64,000 nt of DNA from Parelaphostrongylus tenuis (lineage: Eukaryota; Nematoda; Chromadorea; Rhabditida; Metastrongylidae): the NCBI GenBank assembly GCA_019055375.1, contig JAHQIW010000373.1, positions 1-64,000 of the forward strand, given 5' to 3'. Each line of letters opens with the position of its first letter. Position 1 is the stretch's first letter. The notes beneath the pieces are model-generated. The model ran no database searches, had not been told where the DNA came from, and worked only from the letters and a program-made list of their open reading frames with translations. A program made the translations under genes and the position numbers. Positions 20,461 through 29,829 of the stretch are shown one piece after another.

Positions 20461-20480
20461 TGAAATCTTTGTTTTTTTAG

Positions 20481-20842
20481 AGCTATTGCCAATTTAACCG
20501 CACACAATTCACCTCAGCAACCTTCATCTCAGTGTATCGCCTCTCTGGGTCAAGTAAGTGAATTGTTTTGCTTTTTTTGTAGAAGAACTTCTCAAATTTA
20601 GTATTTTTTAAGGTTTGTCACTTTCGAAACGTCTATTTAGCATCCCGTTCACGCTGCCGCTCAACGTGGTGCTCAGCATCATTCACTTTCCACTTCACTT
20701 CTGCAAGGAGTCACACGTCAAGTGAGTTTTAGTATCGGGAACGACGACGGTGACTTGTTTGTTTTATCTTTTTCTACCCGGATTTCTCTCTAATATTTAG
20801 ACACCGCAGCATAAGGAAAATTCTACGGACCAGACAAGACAG
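20481..20842 (+). other. Candidate exon cluster next to the array
   Basis: Splice-like signals follow one another: acceptor TTTTTTTAG ending at 20,480; donor CAA|GTAAGTG at 20,554; acceptors GTAG (20,582) and AAATTTAG (20,601); donor TCAA|GTGAGT at 20,722; acceptor AATATTTAG ending at 20,800; donor CAG|GTTTTG at 20,843. The first segment (73 nt) is open in the frame containing NSPQQPSSQCIASLGQ, and the second (20,602-20,721) is open in the frame containing VCHFRNVYLASRSRC. No family is recognised, and the segment lengths and introns are small. This may be a real gene fragment interrupted on its left by the array, or chance. Confidence 0.25.
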
Positions 20843-20994
20843 GTTTTGTTTCTTTTTTTTTTACTTTTAACTTATGTAATGACTTTATTCAATCTTTGCC
20901 ATAGCAGTATCGATGAGGCTGCTCTGAGAAAAATTCTTCTAACGTGAGAATATATTATCGGTCTTGGTAGTATGTGGAATAAATGTTCAGGCAT

Positions 20995-21080
20995 CCCTAT
21001 AATATGCATAGGGAGGCGTATTGGCCGAGTGGCGTGATGCACGTCGCGGCCTTCGGGTTTGAACCCCACTTTCCAGTTTT
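20995..21080 (+). repeat. tRNA-like repeat head, degenerate
   Basis: AGGCGTATTGGCCGAGTGG resembles an A-box region and GGGTTTGAACCCCAC a T-arm/B box, about 45 bp apart. The intervening arm is not tRNA-like. Probably another SINE head. Confidence 0.4.
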
Positions 21081-21282
21081 CTCCGGCAGTAAACTATGAA
21101 CGTCCTATGGAAAACCATAACCAGGCAGGCTATCGTTGAGATTCCAAGACGTGCTCTAACAGTATTTTGCGATGTTAAAGAAGAAGACAAAAGGGTGAAA
21201 TGAACGCTAGAAATATTGGTACACGCACAATAAAGAAAAAACACTGTGAATACGGACCAATAATGTGTCAAATATGCATAAC

Positions 21283-21505
21283 AGCACGCTGTACCGCAGT
21301 GGTTAGAGGTCCTTTGCGGCACACGATCGACCGATTGATGGTCTATGATTCGATACCGCGCCCAAATTTCATCGATTCTTTCAGCTTTCGGGCTTATCGA
21401 ATTAGTACCAAACTTGTCTGGGAAGATAGCAGCACTGACTTGATACATGGGAAGGCTAACGCCAGTCATCGTATAGGCCAGATATGCATTCAAGCGCTTT
21501 AACAC
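21283..21505 (+). repeat. tRNA-derived SINE (family S1), diverged copy
   Basis: Landmarks are GTACCGCAGTGGTTAGAGG, ATGATTCGATACCGCGCCC, AACTTGTCTGGGAAGATAGC, GGGAAGGCTAACGCCAGTCATCG and GGCCAGATATGCATTCAAGCG, in the same order as in the copies at 13.5 and 17.2 kb. It is more diverged than those. Confidence 0.65.
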
Positions 21506-21539
21506 TTTCGGGAACGTGGACGCTTAGCTTCTACATCTC

Positions 21540-21745
21540 TTACTGGCAACATTGGACGACCTGCTCCATCTCTTTCGCATCTGTAACACAACGTTTTGCG
21601 TTTAACAATGGCGCGCTGGGGTTAGAGATGTGAGGAGGTGGAGCAGGACATCCAGAGTTGCCAGATAGAAAAGCAGAGGCGGTGGGTCAAGGTCCTGGAA
21701 GATTCAAGCAAGCTGGACGTGATCCTCACCGACGTCCATCTTTGA
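21540..21745 (+). other. Imperfect inverted repeat with a 39-codon exon-like frame
   Basis: TACATCTCTTACTGGCAACA...GACCTGCTCCATCTC (21,531-21,580) is the approximate reverse complement of GAGATG..GGAGCAGGACATCCAGAGTTGCCAG (21,626-21,665). The right arm is open from a GGGTTAG acceptor-like site to TGA at 21,743, encoding a hydrophilic segment with EEVEQDIQSCQIEKQRRW and VLEDSSKLDVILTDVHL. Codon use looks protein-like, but no family is recognised. Confidence 0.25.
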
Positions 21746-22199
21746 TGTCAAATTTTTCCCCCTCATCTTACCTATCAGCATGGTAGCAGCAGAGGTCTGT
21801 AGCATCTCACTCACTTTCTTTCTAGATTAGCCTCGATTACAGGACACTATTCAGACGACAGCAGTCGTCTCCATGTAGACACAAGTGAGAATTTCCTTGG
21901 AATAAAAATCACTCCCTTCTCCTAGTGCTGGCACGACGCTATCAGAGCGAGAGAGTGACGAGGTTGGTAATCTAGACAAATGTGTCCACAATTTCTCTTT
22001 TATCTCTCGTTAATCTCCATTTGATCCTCTGTTCTCTATTTTTCTAGGTAAAAGTTATCAGCTCTTATGAGCTATACTCATATGATGAGAATAAGTTAAT
22101 CCAGCGATTTCAAATGTCTCCGAGAACCCACCAATGATTTATTTTGTTTTTCGGTATCTTTAGTTGTCAAGCTGTGATCTGAAGGGCGACACATCTTCA

Positions 22200-22760
22200 G
22201 GGTAAAGTCACCCAGGAGTCAAAGAAAGGAGCGCGTGTGATGCAGTAGTTAGAGTTGCTTTGACCAAATTCTCATGTTTCATGAAAAGTGAGTTCGTGAC
22301 CTGGCACGATTGTGAAAGCGATACAAAACCTTTTTCTCAAGTCGAGACCGCTTTTGACAAAAATCAATTGATAATGGTGAAATAAACATTCCTTTGTCAT
22401 TTTAATTATGTCCGTAAAAGGATATAGTGATGGTAGAGTGATAGCAGAAAGGTGGCCTTTCTGGAGTCGTGATAGAACTCGCCACGGTATCGGTGGAAAG
22501 CGGGATAACTACACCCCGGAGTCGAGAGACTTGCTTATTGCTCAACACCATTATATATAACTATAACACCGTAACACTGTATTCAAAATATTATCATAAA
22601 ATATTCAAATTATCACGAATATATTCTGTCAAGTGATAAGCGTTCGCAAATAATCTCCTTTTTTTCTGCAGAACAGACGACTATCGATTTTCAGTCTCCG
22701 ACTGTGATTCAGAGTAGGACGGTGGAAATGCGTATTGAGGCAACTGTGACCCAAGCTAGA
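22200..22760. other. No recognisable gene, tRNA-like scrap
   Basis: GCGTGTGATGCAGTAGTTAGAG near 22,233 resembles a decayed A-box region of SINE family S1. The part near 22,665-22,735 resembles the 15.7-kb repeat. Nothing coding is visible. Confidence 0.35.
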
Positions 22761-22782
22761 GGTTATACTTTATTTTTATTTG

Positions 22783-23045
22783 AGCAAACATGTTATGTGT
22801 TCTAGTAAAAGCTCTTGTACAGCCCGTCTCCTATATCTCTTTGCAGGGAGGGTAAGCTTCCGAGAGAAGTGACTAATAAAAAGATCGAAAGACGACGGGT
22901 TCTGCCCGACTGACGAGTCTTTAAGGACGAAACGTGTATCGGGCAGTATAAAAGCCATTACCAGACCACATGACACGTTCGCTCAAATAATAATGAAAGG
23001 ATCTATTGGAATTTGAGCGTGGTCTTAACTAAACTCTCGAAACAA
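22783..23045 (+). repeat. Hammerhead-bearing repeat, truncated monomer
   Basis: A short reversed end (TTTGAGCAAACATGTTATGTG) precedes a plus-oriented ribozyme region, CAGACCACATGACACG, TGAAAGGATC..TTGAGCGTGGTCTTAACTAAACTCTCGAAAC. The order ribozyme, right end, left end shows a head-to-tail junction near 22,980-23,010. Confidence 0.65.
22903..22945 (+). ncRNA. Hammerhead ribozyme motif, intact core and perfect stem I
   Basis: Stem I is TGCCCGA (22,903-22,909) with TCGGGCA (22,939-22,945), seven perfect pairs. The core CTGACGA occupies 22,910-22,916. Stem II is 22,917-22,928 (GTC...GAC, possibly one more wobble pair, loop TTAA). GAAA is at 22,929-22,932. Stem III is only CGTG, followed by the cleavage dinucleotide T-A at 22,937-22,938. 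All canonical core positions are present. The best-formed member of the family in this window. Confidence 0.75.
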
Positions 23046-23204
23046 AGTTTCAAGGTTATAGAAATCTTCTGAAATCAACCAAGATAGTGCATGGTGTTGT
23101 TAAAGTAAACGTTTATTAGTACGTACTCCTGCTTTCTCGTTCCCAAATTCTGCTATAGTTGGCGTTTAACTGTGAGGCCGTTTCTGTAATTTATTTGCAT
23201 ACGA

Positions 23205-25787
23205 CTGGCTCCACGAACGTCCCTCTTTGAGGGATCTCGCCCGGTTAGTCGCGAGGGCGCGTGGCGCGTCCCCAGGGGGTGGACAGGGGAATAAACGCAA
23301 ACCAAAAGCGACCGTGTTCTTCCCAGAGGCGCAGGTGGATTCAGGGGAGAGCAGCCCTGCTTCTGCAGCGTCGACTTGACAAAACTTTATTTCTACGAGT
23401 CAAGTCGGCCAAAAGCCTGCAATCAGGCGGCTGGGAAGTAAATGCGTGGCGGTTATCGTCTCCAACAAATAAGCTCCTCCTGCTCCTCCGAGAGAGACTG
23501 GCAAGCTACTCGTGAATACCCAGTCCCCACGTTTAGAACCTGGCAAGCTATACGTTGGGTATCAAAATGTCAAAAACAGTAACAAATTTGGGTCTCATCC
23601 CCCTGACCCCGAAAGAGCTCCTGGTACGGCAGCGCCAGGTAGGACGAGTACTTAGAGGCTGCCAAAATCTCAGGGCCGAACTAGGCTGCCAAGATCGGAA
23701 CGGTCTAAAATGACGATCTGTACCTACAACGCAAGAACCCTTGCTCACGAATCCGCTGTAGAAGATCTATTGATTCAGGCAAGAAGAATAAGGTACGCCG
23801 CCATTGGCCGAGACGAGAAGGCGCCATCCTTTTCACGCTGTTTATGACACTGGAGAAGATCTGTTCCTTGGTACATGCGATCGCAGAGGTGTTGGCGGCG
23901 TTGGCGCCCTCGTTAAAAGGAATTTGATTGTGAGTACTGATTCGTTTGAATAACTAACAACCCTTATCGGACGATTACAGTTTAAACGACGTGGTTCTAT
24001 GCCGGCTTTGACAATCTTCGTTGCTTACGCACCGTTATCAAACTATGACGAAGACGAAGTCGAAGAGTTTTATATGGACCTCGGAAAATTCTTCAGAGAA
24101 GATCATACGTTCTTCAAGGTCATCGTCGGAGGTTTCAACGCAAAAATTGGACCAAGAAGAACGTCTGAAGAACGTCACATGGAGACCCACGGACTAGAAT
24201 GGAATGAACAGGGTGAGAGGCTATCTGAGTTTATCATGACGACCCAAACCATCCATGGTAACTAGCAATTCCAAAAGCCTCTTACTCAGCGATGGACGTG
24301 GGCGTCTCCCAATGGAGAGTACCATAACGAAATAGATGACATCTTAGTAAATCGAAGGTTTTGCCTGATCGATGCCACTGTTGTTCCCAGGTTCTACACG
24401 GGATCAGACCATCGCCTCCTTCGCGCAACATTCCGTTTTTCGAGGAGAGGAGAGAAAGCCGCTAAATTCAAACAACGAAGTCCCAGAACTACCACAACCT
24501 GGGATGTATTCAAATCATTAGTCGGCTCTTGGGAAGATACCGTTGTCGACAACATCAACGAAGAGTGCGATCGACTTGTTAAATATCTTCACGTTAGATC
24601 TATGAAAGCCAAGAGTCCTAAGGTTACGAAGAGGCGCTTGTCTCCGCAGACACTCAAGCTGATACGTCAACGTGGTTTCGCGCGAGCTACAGGCAACCGA
24701 AACCTCAAGTCCGGACTTGCGAAACGCTGCAGAGAAGCGATGAAAATAGACCTCAAAGAGAAAAGAGCAGCAGTTATGGCAGAAGCTACAAAAGCTGGGA
24801 AGAGCACTCGCAAAGCCCAGCGAGGCTTCGCCAACAATAAGACCAAGATCATTGCACTTCGATACCCTGACGAGACACTTACAGCTTCGAGAAGGGCTAT
24901 GGAGAAGATCATCCATCAATACTACTCGGATCTCTTCGCTGGCCATGTACTCTTACCGTAATATAAATTGAAAGAGGACGAATATGTCGTTCCACCAGTC
25001 TTCCCTTCCGAAATCCAACATGATATATCGTCGGTGAAGAACGGAACAACACCCGGTCCAGACGGATAAGACCAGAACAACTGAAGAACCTGCCGCCAAT
25101 TCTCATTAACACCGTGGCTTGGCTCTTCACTCGCTACCTGTCAGAATGCAAGTTCCCTATTCAATGGAAAACCAGCAAGACCGTATTGTTGTTCAAAAAG
25201 GGAGATCTTCACGACATAGACAATTCGCCCAATCTGCTTCCTGTCCGTTGTCTACAAACTCTTTGATCGAGTCATCGTAAACAGGATTGACAGAACACTG
25301 GACGAAGGACAGCCATGCGAACAAGCAGGGTTCCGAAAAGGATTTAGTATCATAGACCACATCCACACGATTATAAGACTCATTAAAGTTTCACCAGAGT
25401 ACAAGCAACCACTCTGTCTAACTTTCATCGATCTGAAGAAAGCCTTTGATTCAGTGGAAACAGAAGCGGTTATAGAGGCTCTGAATAACTAAGGAGTCCC
25501 TACTCGGTATATAATGATCCTTCGTGAACTTTACAAAGATTTCACGACAAAAAAATCTTCATTCTACAACAGTATCACCATTAACGTAAGAGGAGGGGTT
25601 TAACAAGGCGATACAATTCTGCCAAAACTATTCACTGCCACCCTACAAAACGTCATGCGAACATTAGAATTGGACGATATGGGAGTGAAAATTGACGGTC
25701 GGCAATTGAACCATCTTCGCTTTGCTGACGATATCGTTCCCGTGACACCAAATATCGGCCAAGCGGAACGAATGTTGACCGTTTTTG

Positions 25788-25792
<5 letters not shown>
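23205..25792 (+). mobile_element. RTE-type non-LTR retrotransposon, truncated at its 3' side
   Basis: The 5' leader (23,205-23,709) is GC-rich with two adjacent hairpins (TCCCTC-TTT-GAGGGA and CTCGC...GCGAG) and CCAGTCCCCACG. The coding region starts at 23,710. The element stops within the reverse transcriptase palm at a (CA)n tract, whereas LINEs are usually truncated at the 5' end. It has no 3' tail. Confidence 0.85.
23710..25790 (+). pseudogene. RTE endonuclease-reverse transcriptase pseudogene
   Basis: The start MTICTYNARTLAHES and the successive blocks are those of apurinic-type endonuclease plus reverse transcriptase of nematode RTE elements. Endonuclease: LTIFVAYAPLSNYDEDEVEEF (from about 24,005), VGGFNAKIG (about 24,130; the family has GDFN, so the catalytic Asp is replaced by Gly), GSDHRLLRATF (24,400). 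RT: TFIDLKKAFDSVE (25,422; palm motif A) and LRFADDIV (25,715; motif C). The frame is broken by a frameshift near 23,805, stops at 23,951, 24,264, 24,959 and 25,600 among others, and several indels at 25,060-25,260. Only about two thirds of the usual length of roughly 1,000 residues remains. It cannot encode a working protein. Confidence 0.88.

Positions 25793-25869
<77 letters not shown>
25792..25869 (+). repeat. (CA)n microsatellite
   Basis: About 38 uninterrupted CA units, followed by variant GCACACG units to about 25,910. It forms the junction between the truncated LINE and the dispersed repeat that follows. The matching repeat at 45.9-46.1 kb has an equivalent (GT)n tract in inverted orientation. 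Confidence 0.97.
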
Positions 25870-25904
25870 GCACACGCACACGACAAGCACACGCACAAGC
25901 ACAA

Positions 25905-26400
25905 CTATTTGTCACAGTGCACATTGTTAGTAACCCCTCGATAGCGTAAGGTTCGCAAATTCCAGTGCTCAGCTTATTTCGTGGGAAGATCAGCTCACTG
26001 CAGTGTAGCAAGAAAAATAAGATTGAATTTGACATACACGGCGCATGTTTGTAGGCCAGTATGTGGAGGAGAGGGGCGGGAAGCGAGGGAACTGGCCTTA
26101 GTTTTCACACGGCGGTCGATCGATAGCGACGGCACGACTCGCATCTGGCAAGCAATTTTGTTATTTAAGTTAGGGTTTTCTTTCCGCTTGATAATTATTC
26201 TAGATAAAATAAATGGCACTGATATTTGAAGATTTCCTTTGCACGATCACAAGCTTTTCGTGCTTCCCGCGAAGCAATAGCGGAAACAAGCGTGCAGTGT
26301 AAGGCATAATTTTGTTTAAATGCTAAAGCTTCACTGGGGAAACTGTTCAAAAAAATGCAGAGTCAATAATGCTGACATATACCTAGAATTGAGCAAATGC
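25905..26400 (+). repeat. Dispersed repeat, inverted copy of 45,500-45,960
   Basis: Landmarks CACTGCAGTGTAGCAAGAAAAATAAG, CATGTTTGTAGGCC, GGAGGAGAGGGGCGGG, GGTCGATCGATAG and TTATTTAAGTTAGGG occur in reverse order and complement at 45,640-45,860. Both copies border a CA/GT microsatellite, so the microsatellite was part of the repeat before duplication. Confidence 0.7.
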
Positions 26401-26479
26401 TTTGGGAAATTTTTAAACATTTCGTTATTATGCGCTAATTAACAACAAAAATGGCATTAACTATTTTTAAATCTTTCCT

Positions 26480-26995
26480 GTTTCAGTGTTTTCTTAAGAC
26501 CATAGCTGAAATTTCAACTTGCCAGATAACCATTTCTGAGCGGCGCATGTTATCTGGTCTGTTAAATAGACTGACTCATAGTATCCAGTAGACGTTTTTC
26601 GACCTTAGTCTTGTCAATTGGATAGTTACCCTTCGTCGTTAGCCAGTCTTCTCGGCGTGCTCAGTCCCCTGTACTATGAGTTGGCGACGACGAGCAATTC
26701 ACGCTCTATCTCCGTGAAATTATCCTCGGACACATACTGTTGTACACTCGATTGCCCTTGGCTAGTATCATTATATATAACATACCTTTCCTTCGGAGTG
26801 TTTTCTTAAGACCATGCGCTCGGTGGTAATTTCACCGGACATAGAGTGTAAGATGTTCGTCTTCGCCTACTCTCAGTATAGGAGAGTAAGCGCTTTGAGA
26901 GGATTGGCTAAAGACGAAGGTTAATTGCCCGACTGACGAGACAATCAAGGTTGAAACAAGTGTATCGGGCTCTATCATGCGTGGCTTAAAAATGG
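26480..26995. repeat. Hammerhead-bearing repeats in inverted arrangement
   Basis: A minus-oriented monomer occupies about 26,536-26,815 (from CATTTCTGAGCGGCGCATG to GAGTGTTTTCTTAAGACC), preceded by the tail of another (TTTTCTTAAGACCATAGCTGAAATTTC at 26,490), a head-to-tail join. From 26,815 the orientation flips to plus and includes the intact ribozyme at 26,927. The ribozyme of the minus monomer (about 26,583-26,628) is decayed. Confidence 0.7.
26927..26970 (+). ncRNA. Hammerhead ribozyme motif, intact core
   Basis: GCCCGA (26,927-26,932) pairs with TCGGGC (26,965-26,970), six perfect pairs. CTGACGA is at 26,933-26,939 and GAAA at 26,953-26,956. Stem II (GACAATCAAGGTT) is weakened by substitution compared with the GACC..GGTC form seen in relatives. 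Stem III reads CAAGTG, so its palindrome is lost in this copy. The cleavage site would be GTA. Confidence 0.65.
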
Positions 26996-27407
26996 TTATC
27001 TGTCATATTCTTCAAAGTGTAGATCACCACTGTGAACTGGTTTCTGTTATCGCTATGCAAGTTCCCGGATCTGCTCGAATTACTATTGATGCTGCTTTGA
27101 AAAAACTCCTTACATGCTACTTCAGCTGCATTACATGATTCACATCGACGGATATTCAAGAAAGTATTACATTGATCGATGGAGGGCGCAATCAGATAGA
27201 CCAACGTCTGGACTGTCGACGGAGTGCTAGTGGACCCCCACGCCGTCCAATTTTCAAGCTTCTCCTTGGCCATCTTAGCCGTATGCGGCAGAAAAAAGCA
27301 TGTGCGCAAGATCAGAAATGTCTTCTTTGAGACACTTGAATTATCTGCCCACGCACGATGTTTTCTCTGTGCCAGTAACTCACCCTCAATAAAGTAATCT
27401 ACGGCTC
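26986..27407 (-). other. Candidate exon, unknown protein
   Basis: The minus strand is open for about 140 codons from a GATTTTTAG acceptor-like site at 27,408 to TAA at 26,986. It contains DYFIEGELLAQRKHRAW, MAKEKLENWTAWGSTS, LVYLIAPSIDQCNTFL, a Cys cluster (RRCESCNAAEVAC) and a Ser/Asn-rich segment. A good donor (GG|GTGAGTT) lies at about 27,383, so the 5' part could also be a small separate exon. The C-terminal end runs into the hammerhead repeat. I cannot name a family. It could be an exon of a host gene or a pseudogene. Confidence 0.35.
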
Positions 27408-27851
27408 CTAAAAATCGTCAAGCCTTTTTGCCAATATTCGGGGATCAACGCACACAAATCATATATTCAGTAGGCGTTCCAAAGGTAAAATTAATGAACT
27501 TGATAAGTAATATACAAAGCTGACAAGTACGACATGAATGTGTCAAAAAATGAAACGTATGAAAATTTTACACAATTTTTTGCTTAACCTGGTATAACTA
27601 ATCAAATATTCAATTATCTGAGCTGAGAAGCACGATACTCTTAGTCGTGTGACCCTCCGTCTATAAAATTTCGTCAAAGCGAATATAAAGTGACCCTCAG
27701 TCGACTGTCATAAGTGCTAAAACTGTTCAGTCCTTCACATTTGCAGCCATCGAGAACCCTATTGTTTGTCCCTGTGTCTGAACGAAAGAATATTTTCAAT
27801 TTTACTGCTTCATCAGACATCCAGCTGTTTCGCTAATATTGATTAATTCAA

Positions 27852-28075
27852 TCAGATTCTTTTCAAAATATTGTCGAGTTTTTCTTGCGATGCCACACCG
27901 TCTTCAGCAGCTGAAATCAAAGCTAAAAAGCCACCTGTCGTTAGACAACTAAGATTATCCCATCTTCTCATCCACTTATCAGCTAGGCGCACTGTATATT
28001 CATTATCATAGAAACCCGTGTAATGCCGATCACACCTACGCTGAAGTTCTCTTATCAAGAATTTCACGTCTAATC
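27852..28075 (-). other. Candidate exon, unknown protein
   Basis: The minus strand is open for 71 codons downstream of a TTGATTAG acceptor-like site at about 28,070, ending in TGA at 27,852. It contains LQRRCDRHYTGFYDNEYTV, LADKWMRRWDNLSC and LISAAEDGVASQEKLD, which look protein-like. Upstream on the same strand (28,120-28,230) a second segment encodes ITVLAAVQKKYEEQRKQR followed by LSGPQKRTVCDDN. I could not find a phase-consistent splice joining them, so a decayed gene is as likely as a working one. Confidence 0.3.
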
Positions 28076-28409
28076 AAGCCCGACTTCTTTGAAACAAAAG
28101 ATTTCTCTATGGGCGTCTTTACACGTTGTCATCACAGACAGTTCGTTTTTGTGGTCCAGAAAGACGTTGTTTGCGTTGTTCCTCATACTTTTTCTGAACG
28201 GCAGCGAGTACTGTGATGGCAATAAACGTCATGATTTGTCAGCGTATTCGCCAAAAACGAATAGTCAGGGTCCACACTGTAGGTCCTTGCTATTAATTCT
28301 TTGGCACTGCTTAGGATGTTTGCTACATAAACGTTCCTCCTTTTCGTGCTTAACGCTCCTCTCTAAAACTGATCGTCTTGGTTTCAAAGAAATACAAGAG
28401 TGAAAAGTT

Positions 28410-29280
28410 GATATGCCGTCGTTTCGTCGTGAATGAGAAAAAGTGAGATTCTCGGAAATATTCTTCTGGACATTTTTCTGTAGGTGCTCTGTGATCCACC
28501 CGTGGACTAAGACAATATCATTAGTATTGACTGGTTAGCACCCGTTCAATCGATACCACTCAAATGACAAATGTTTACTATAATGGCTCAGTAGTTTTTA
28601 TTCGAACCACTTATCCTTGTAACAGAATCCTCCAGAAAATTTTAACTTAATGAATGCCTACTTTATATTTTGTGCTTCTCGCATTTGATTTTCTGCGAGT
28701 TAAGCACACTCATTTAACACTTTTTGGGTCTCCGAACTAGATCGAGAACGCTGGGCAACAACAACTCGAATGGAAAAAAGGAAGAAAAGGCAACATATAC
28801 ATCCGTAAGGTAGTGTTTCAATATACCGGATTCCCCGTTTGCCAAACAACTCGGGTAGCTGAATCAATACATATCTTTCATCATTAAGGAATACTGAAAA
28901 TTTTGAACAGAAAAAGATTTCTACAGTAGTAAGAATGTCAAAGGTACGCCCAAATTCTCACTTGTCGAAAAATTTAGAGCTCATACTGCTCCACTGTCGT
29001 TATACTATTTTGACAACAGCAGAATTTTCTCTTTTTTTGTAACCCATACAACCTGCGGTGTTCATTAATTGATGTAAAATCTATTAACTCTACAAACAGA
29101 AGTAGATTTTAGGAGATTCAAATACTAAGTTAGAAGATTCGAAAGAGCGGATACAACAAACGAGAAGTGCTGAGTTCCAACTCAGTGAATGTGAAAACGA
29201 TTTTGGTAACTTGGAGAAATTTGCCGCATCAAATCAATTGAGCGACATGTGGTGAGACTTGTTTCCGTTTCAAGGTCAAA
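28410..29280. other. No recognisable gene or repeat
   Basis: AT-rich stretch without a coherent frame, tRNA-like head or transposon motif. Confidence 0.45.
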
Positions 29281-29289
29281 CTCAAATTT

Positions 29290-29800
29290 GAAGTCTTAAA
29301 AATGTCATCTACAGGAAGCCGTGGAGTCTACCCAATTACCCAGCAGTTCTCCGTGCTCCAATCCGGCAGTGCAGCAAAGCAGAAGAATCGATCGTAAGTT
29401 AAGAGGACCAGAATTGTGTGCTAATGTGTGTGCTGCTGGAGGGGAAGGGGAGCTGGCCCTGAATTCCATACGGCAAACACCGATAGCGTTAGCGCCACTC
29501 ACATGTGGTATGCAATTTTTGTTATCCAATTTGAGATTTTTTCTCCGCTTCGAAAGAAACTTTAGACAAAACAAATGACGCTGATAAAGCAAGGTCTTCT
29601 CTGCGTGTTCATAGGCTTTTCGCTTCTTCAGCAAAGCCTTAGTGAAAGCAAGTGGCCGTTGTAAGACAAAATTTTATTTTAGGGCTAGGCAACTATTAAA
29701 GGATGTTTTTCAACAAGAGGCACGAAATGCAGTAGGCGAAAGTCTAACCTTTCAAATAATTACCATCACCTTTTATGAAAGTTTTTGTCCAGCGGAAAGG
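29290..29800 (+). repeat. Dispersed repeat, same family as 1.6 and 25.9 kb
   Basis: GTGCTCCAATCCGGCAGTGCAGCA, CGATCGTAAGTTAAGAGG, GTGCTGCTGGAGGGGAAGGGG, a GCAATTTTTGTTATCCAA tail and the ACTTTAGACAAAACAAATG stretch align with the other members. It directly precedes the 2.4-kb duplicated block. Confidence 0.55.
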
Positions 29801-29829
29801 ACTTTCTAGATGTCTTCTCGAATAACCGA

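Larger units (their letters stand above)
19435..20470 (+). mobile_element. Tandem array of 294-bp tRNA-like units with inverted partial unit, bracketed by a 12-bp direct repeat
   Basis: The direct repeat GCTGAAATCTTT is present at 19,435-19,446 and 20,459-20,470. Between them, 19,447-19,580 is a reverse-oriented partial unit and 19,581-20,460 is three head-to-tail units with an exact 294-bp period, nearly identical to one another. Each unit ends in a 72-nt tRNA-like segment. The rest contains the hairpins CACTGCGAAAAAAGCAGTG, AACCTGTCAGAGGTT and the 11-bp pair TAGCTATCAGC/GCTGATAGCTA. The junction with the inverted piece makes a palindrome with arms of about 75-80 bp (19,447-19,520 against 19,581-19,660). 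The direct repeats, exactly at the boundaries, suggest one insertion event. There is no protein-coding frame. Confidence 0.75.

Noticed and set aside
20987..21505. 172-codon minus-strand frame
   Set aside because: It spans a tRNA-like head and a SINE, with residues derived from them (for example the DHQSVDRVPQRTSNHC region). It is not a plausible gene.
23205..23290. HDV-like ribozyme annotation
   Set aside because: Hairpins are clear, but I could not establish the double pseudoknot or the catalytic C by hand, so it is left as a question.
24518..24946. 142-codon minus-strand frame
   Set aside because: It is the antisense of the RTE coding region.
25600..25930. Several open frames across the CA repeat
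   Set aside because: They are Cys-Val or Thr-His dipeptide runs produced by translating the microsatellite. The LINE frame ends before it.
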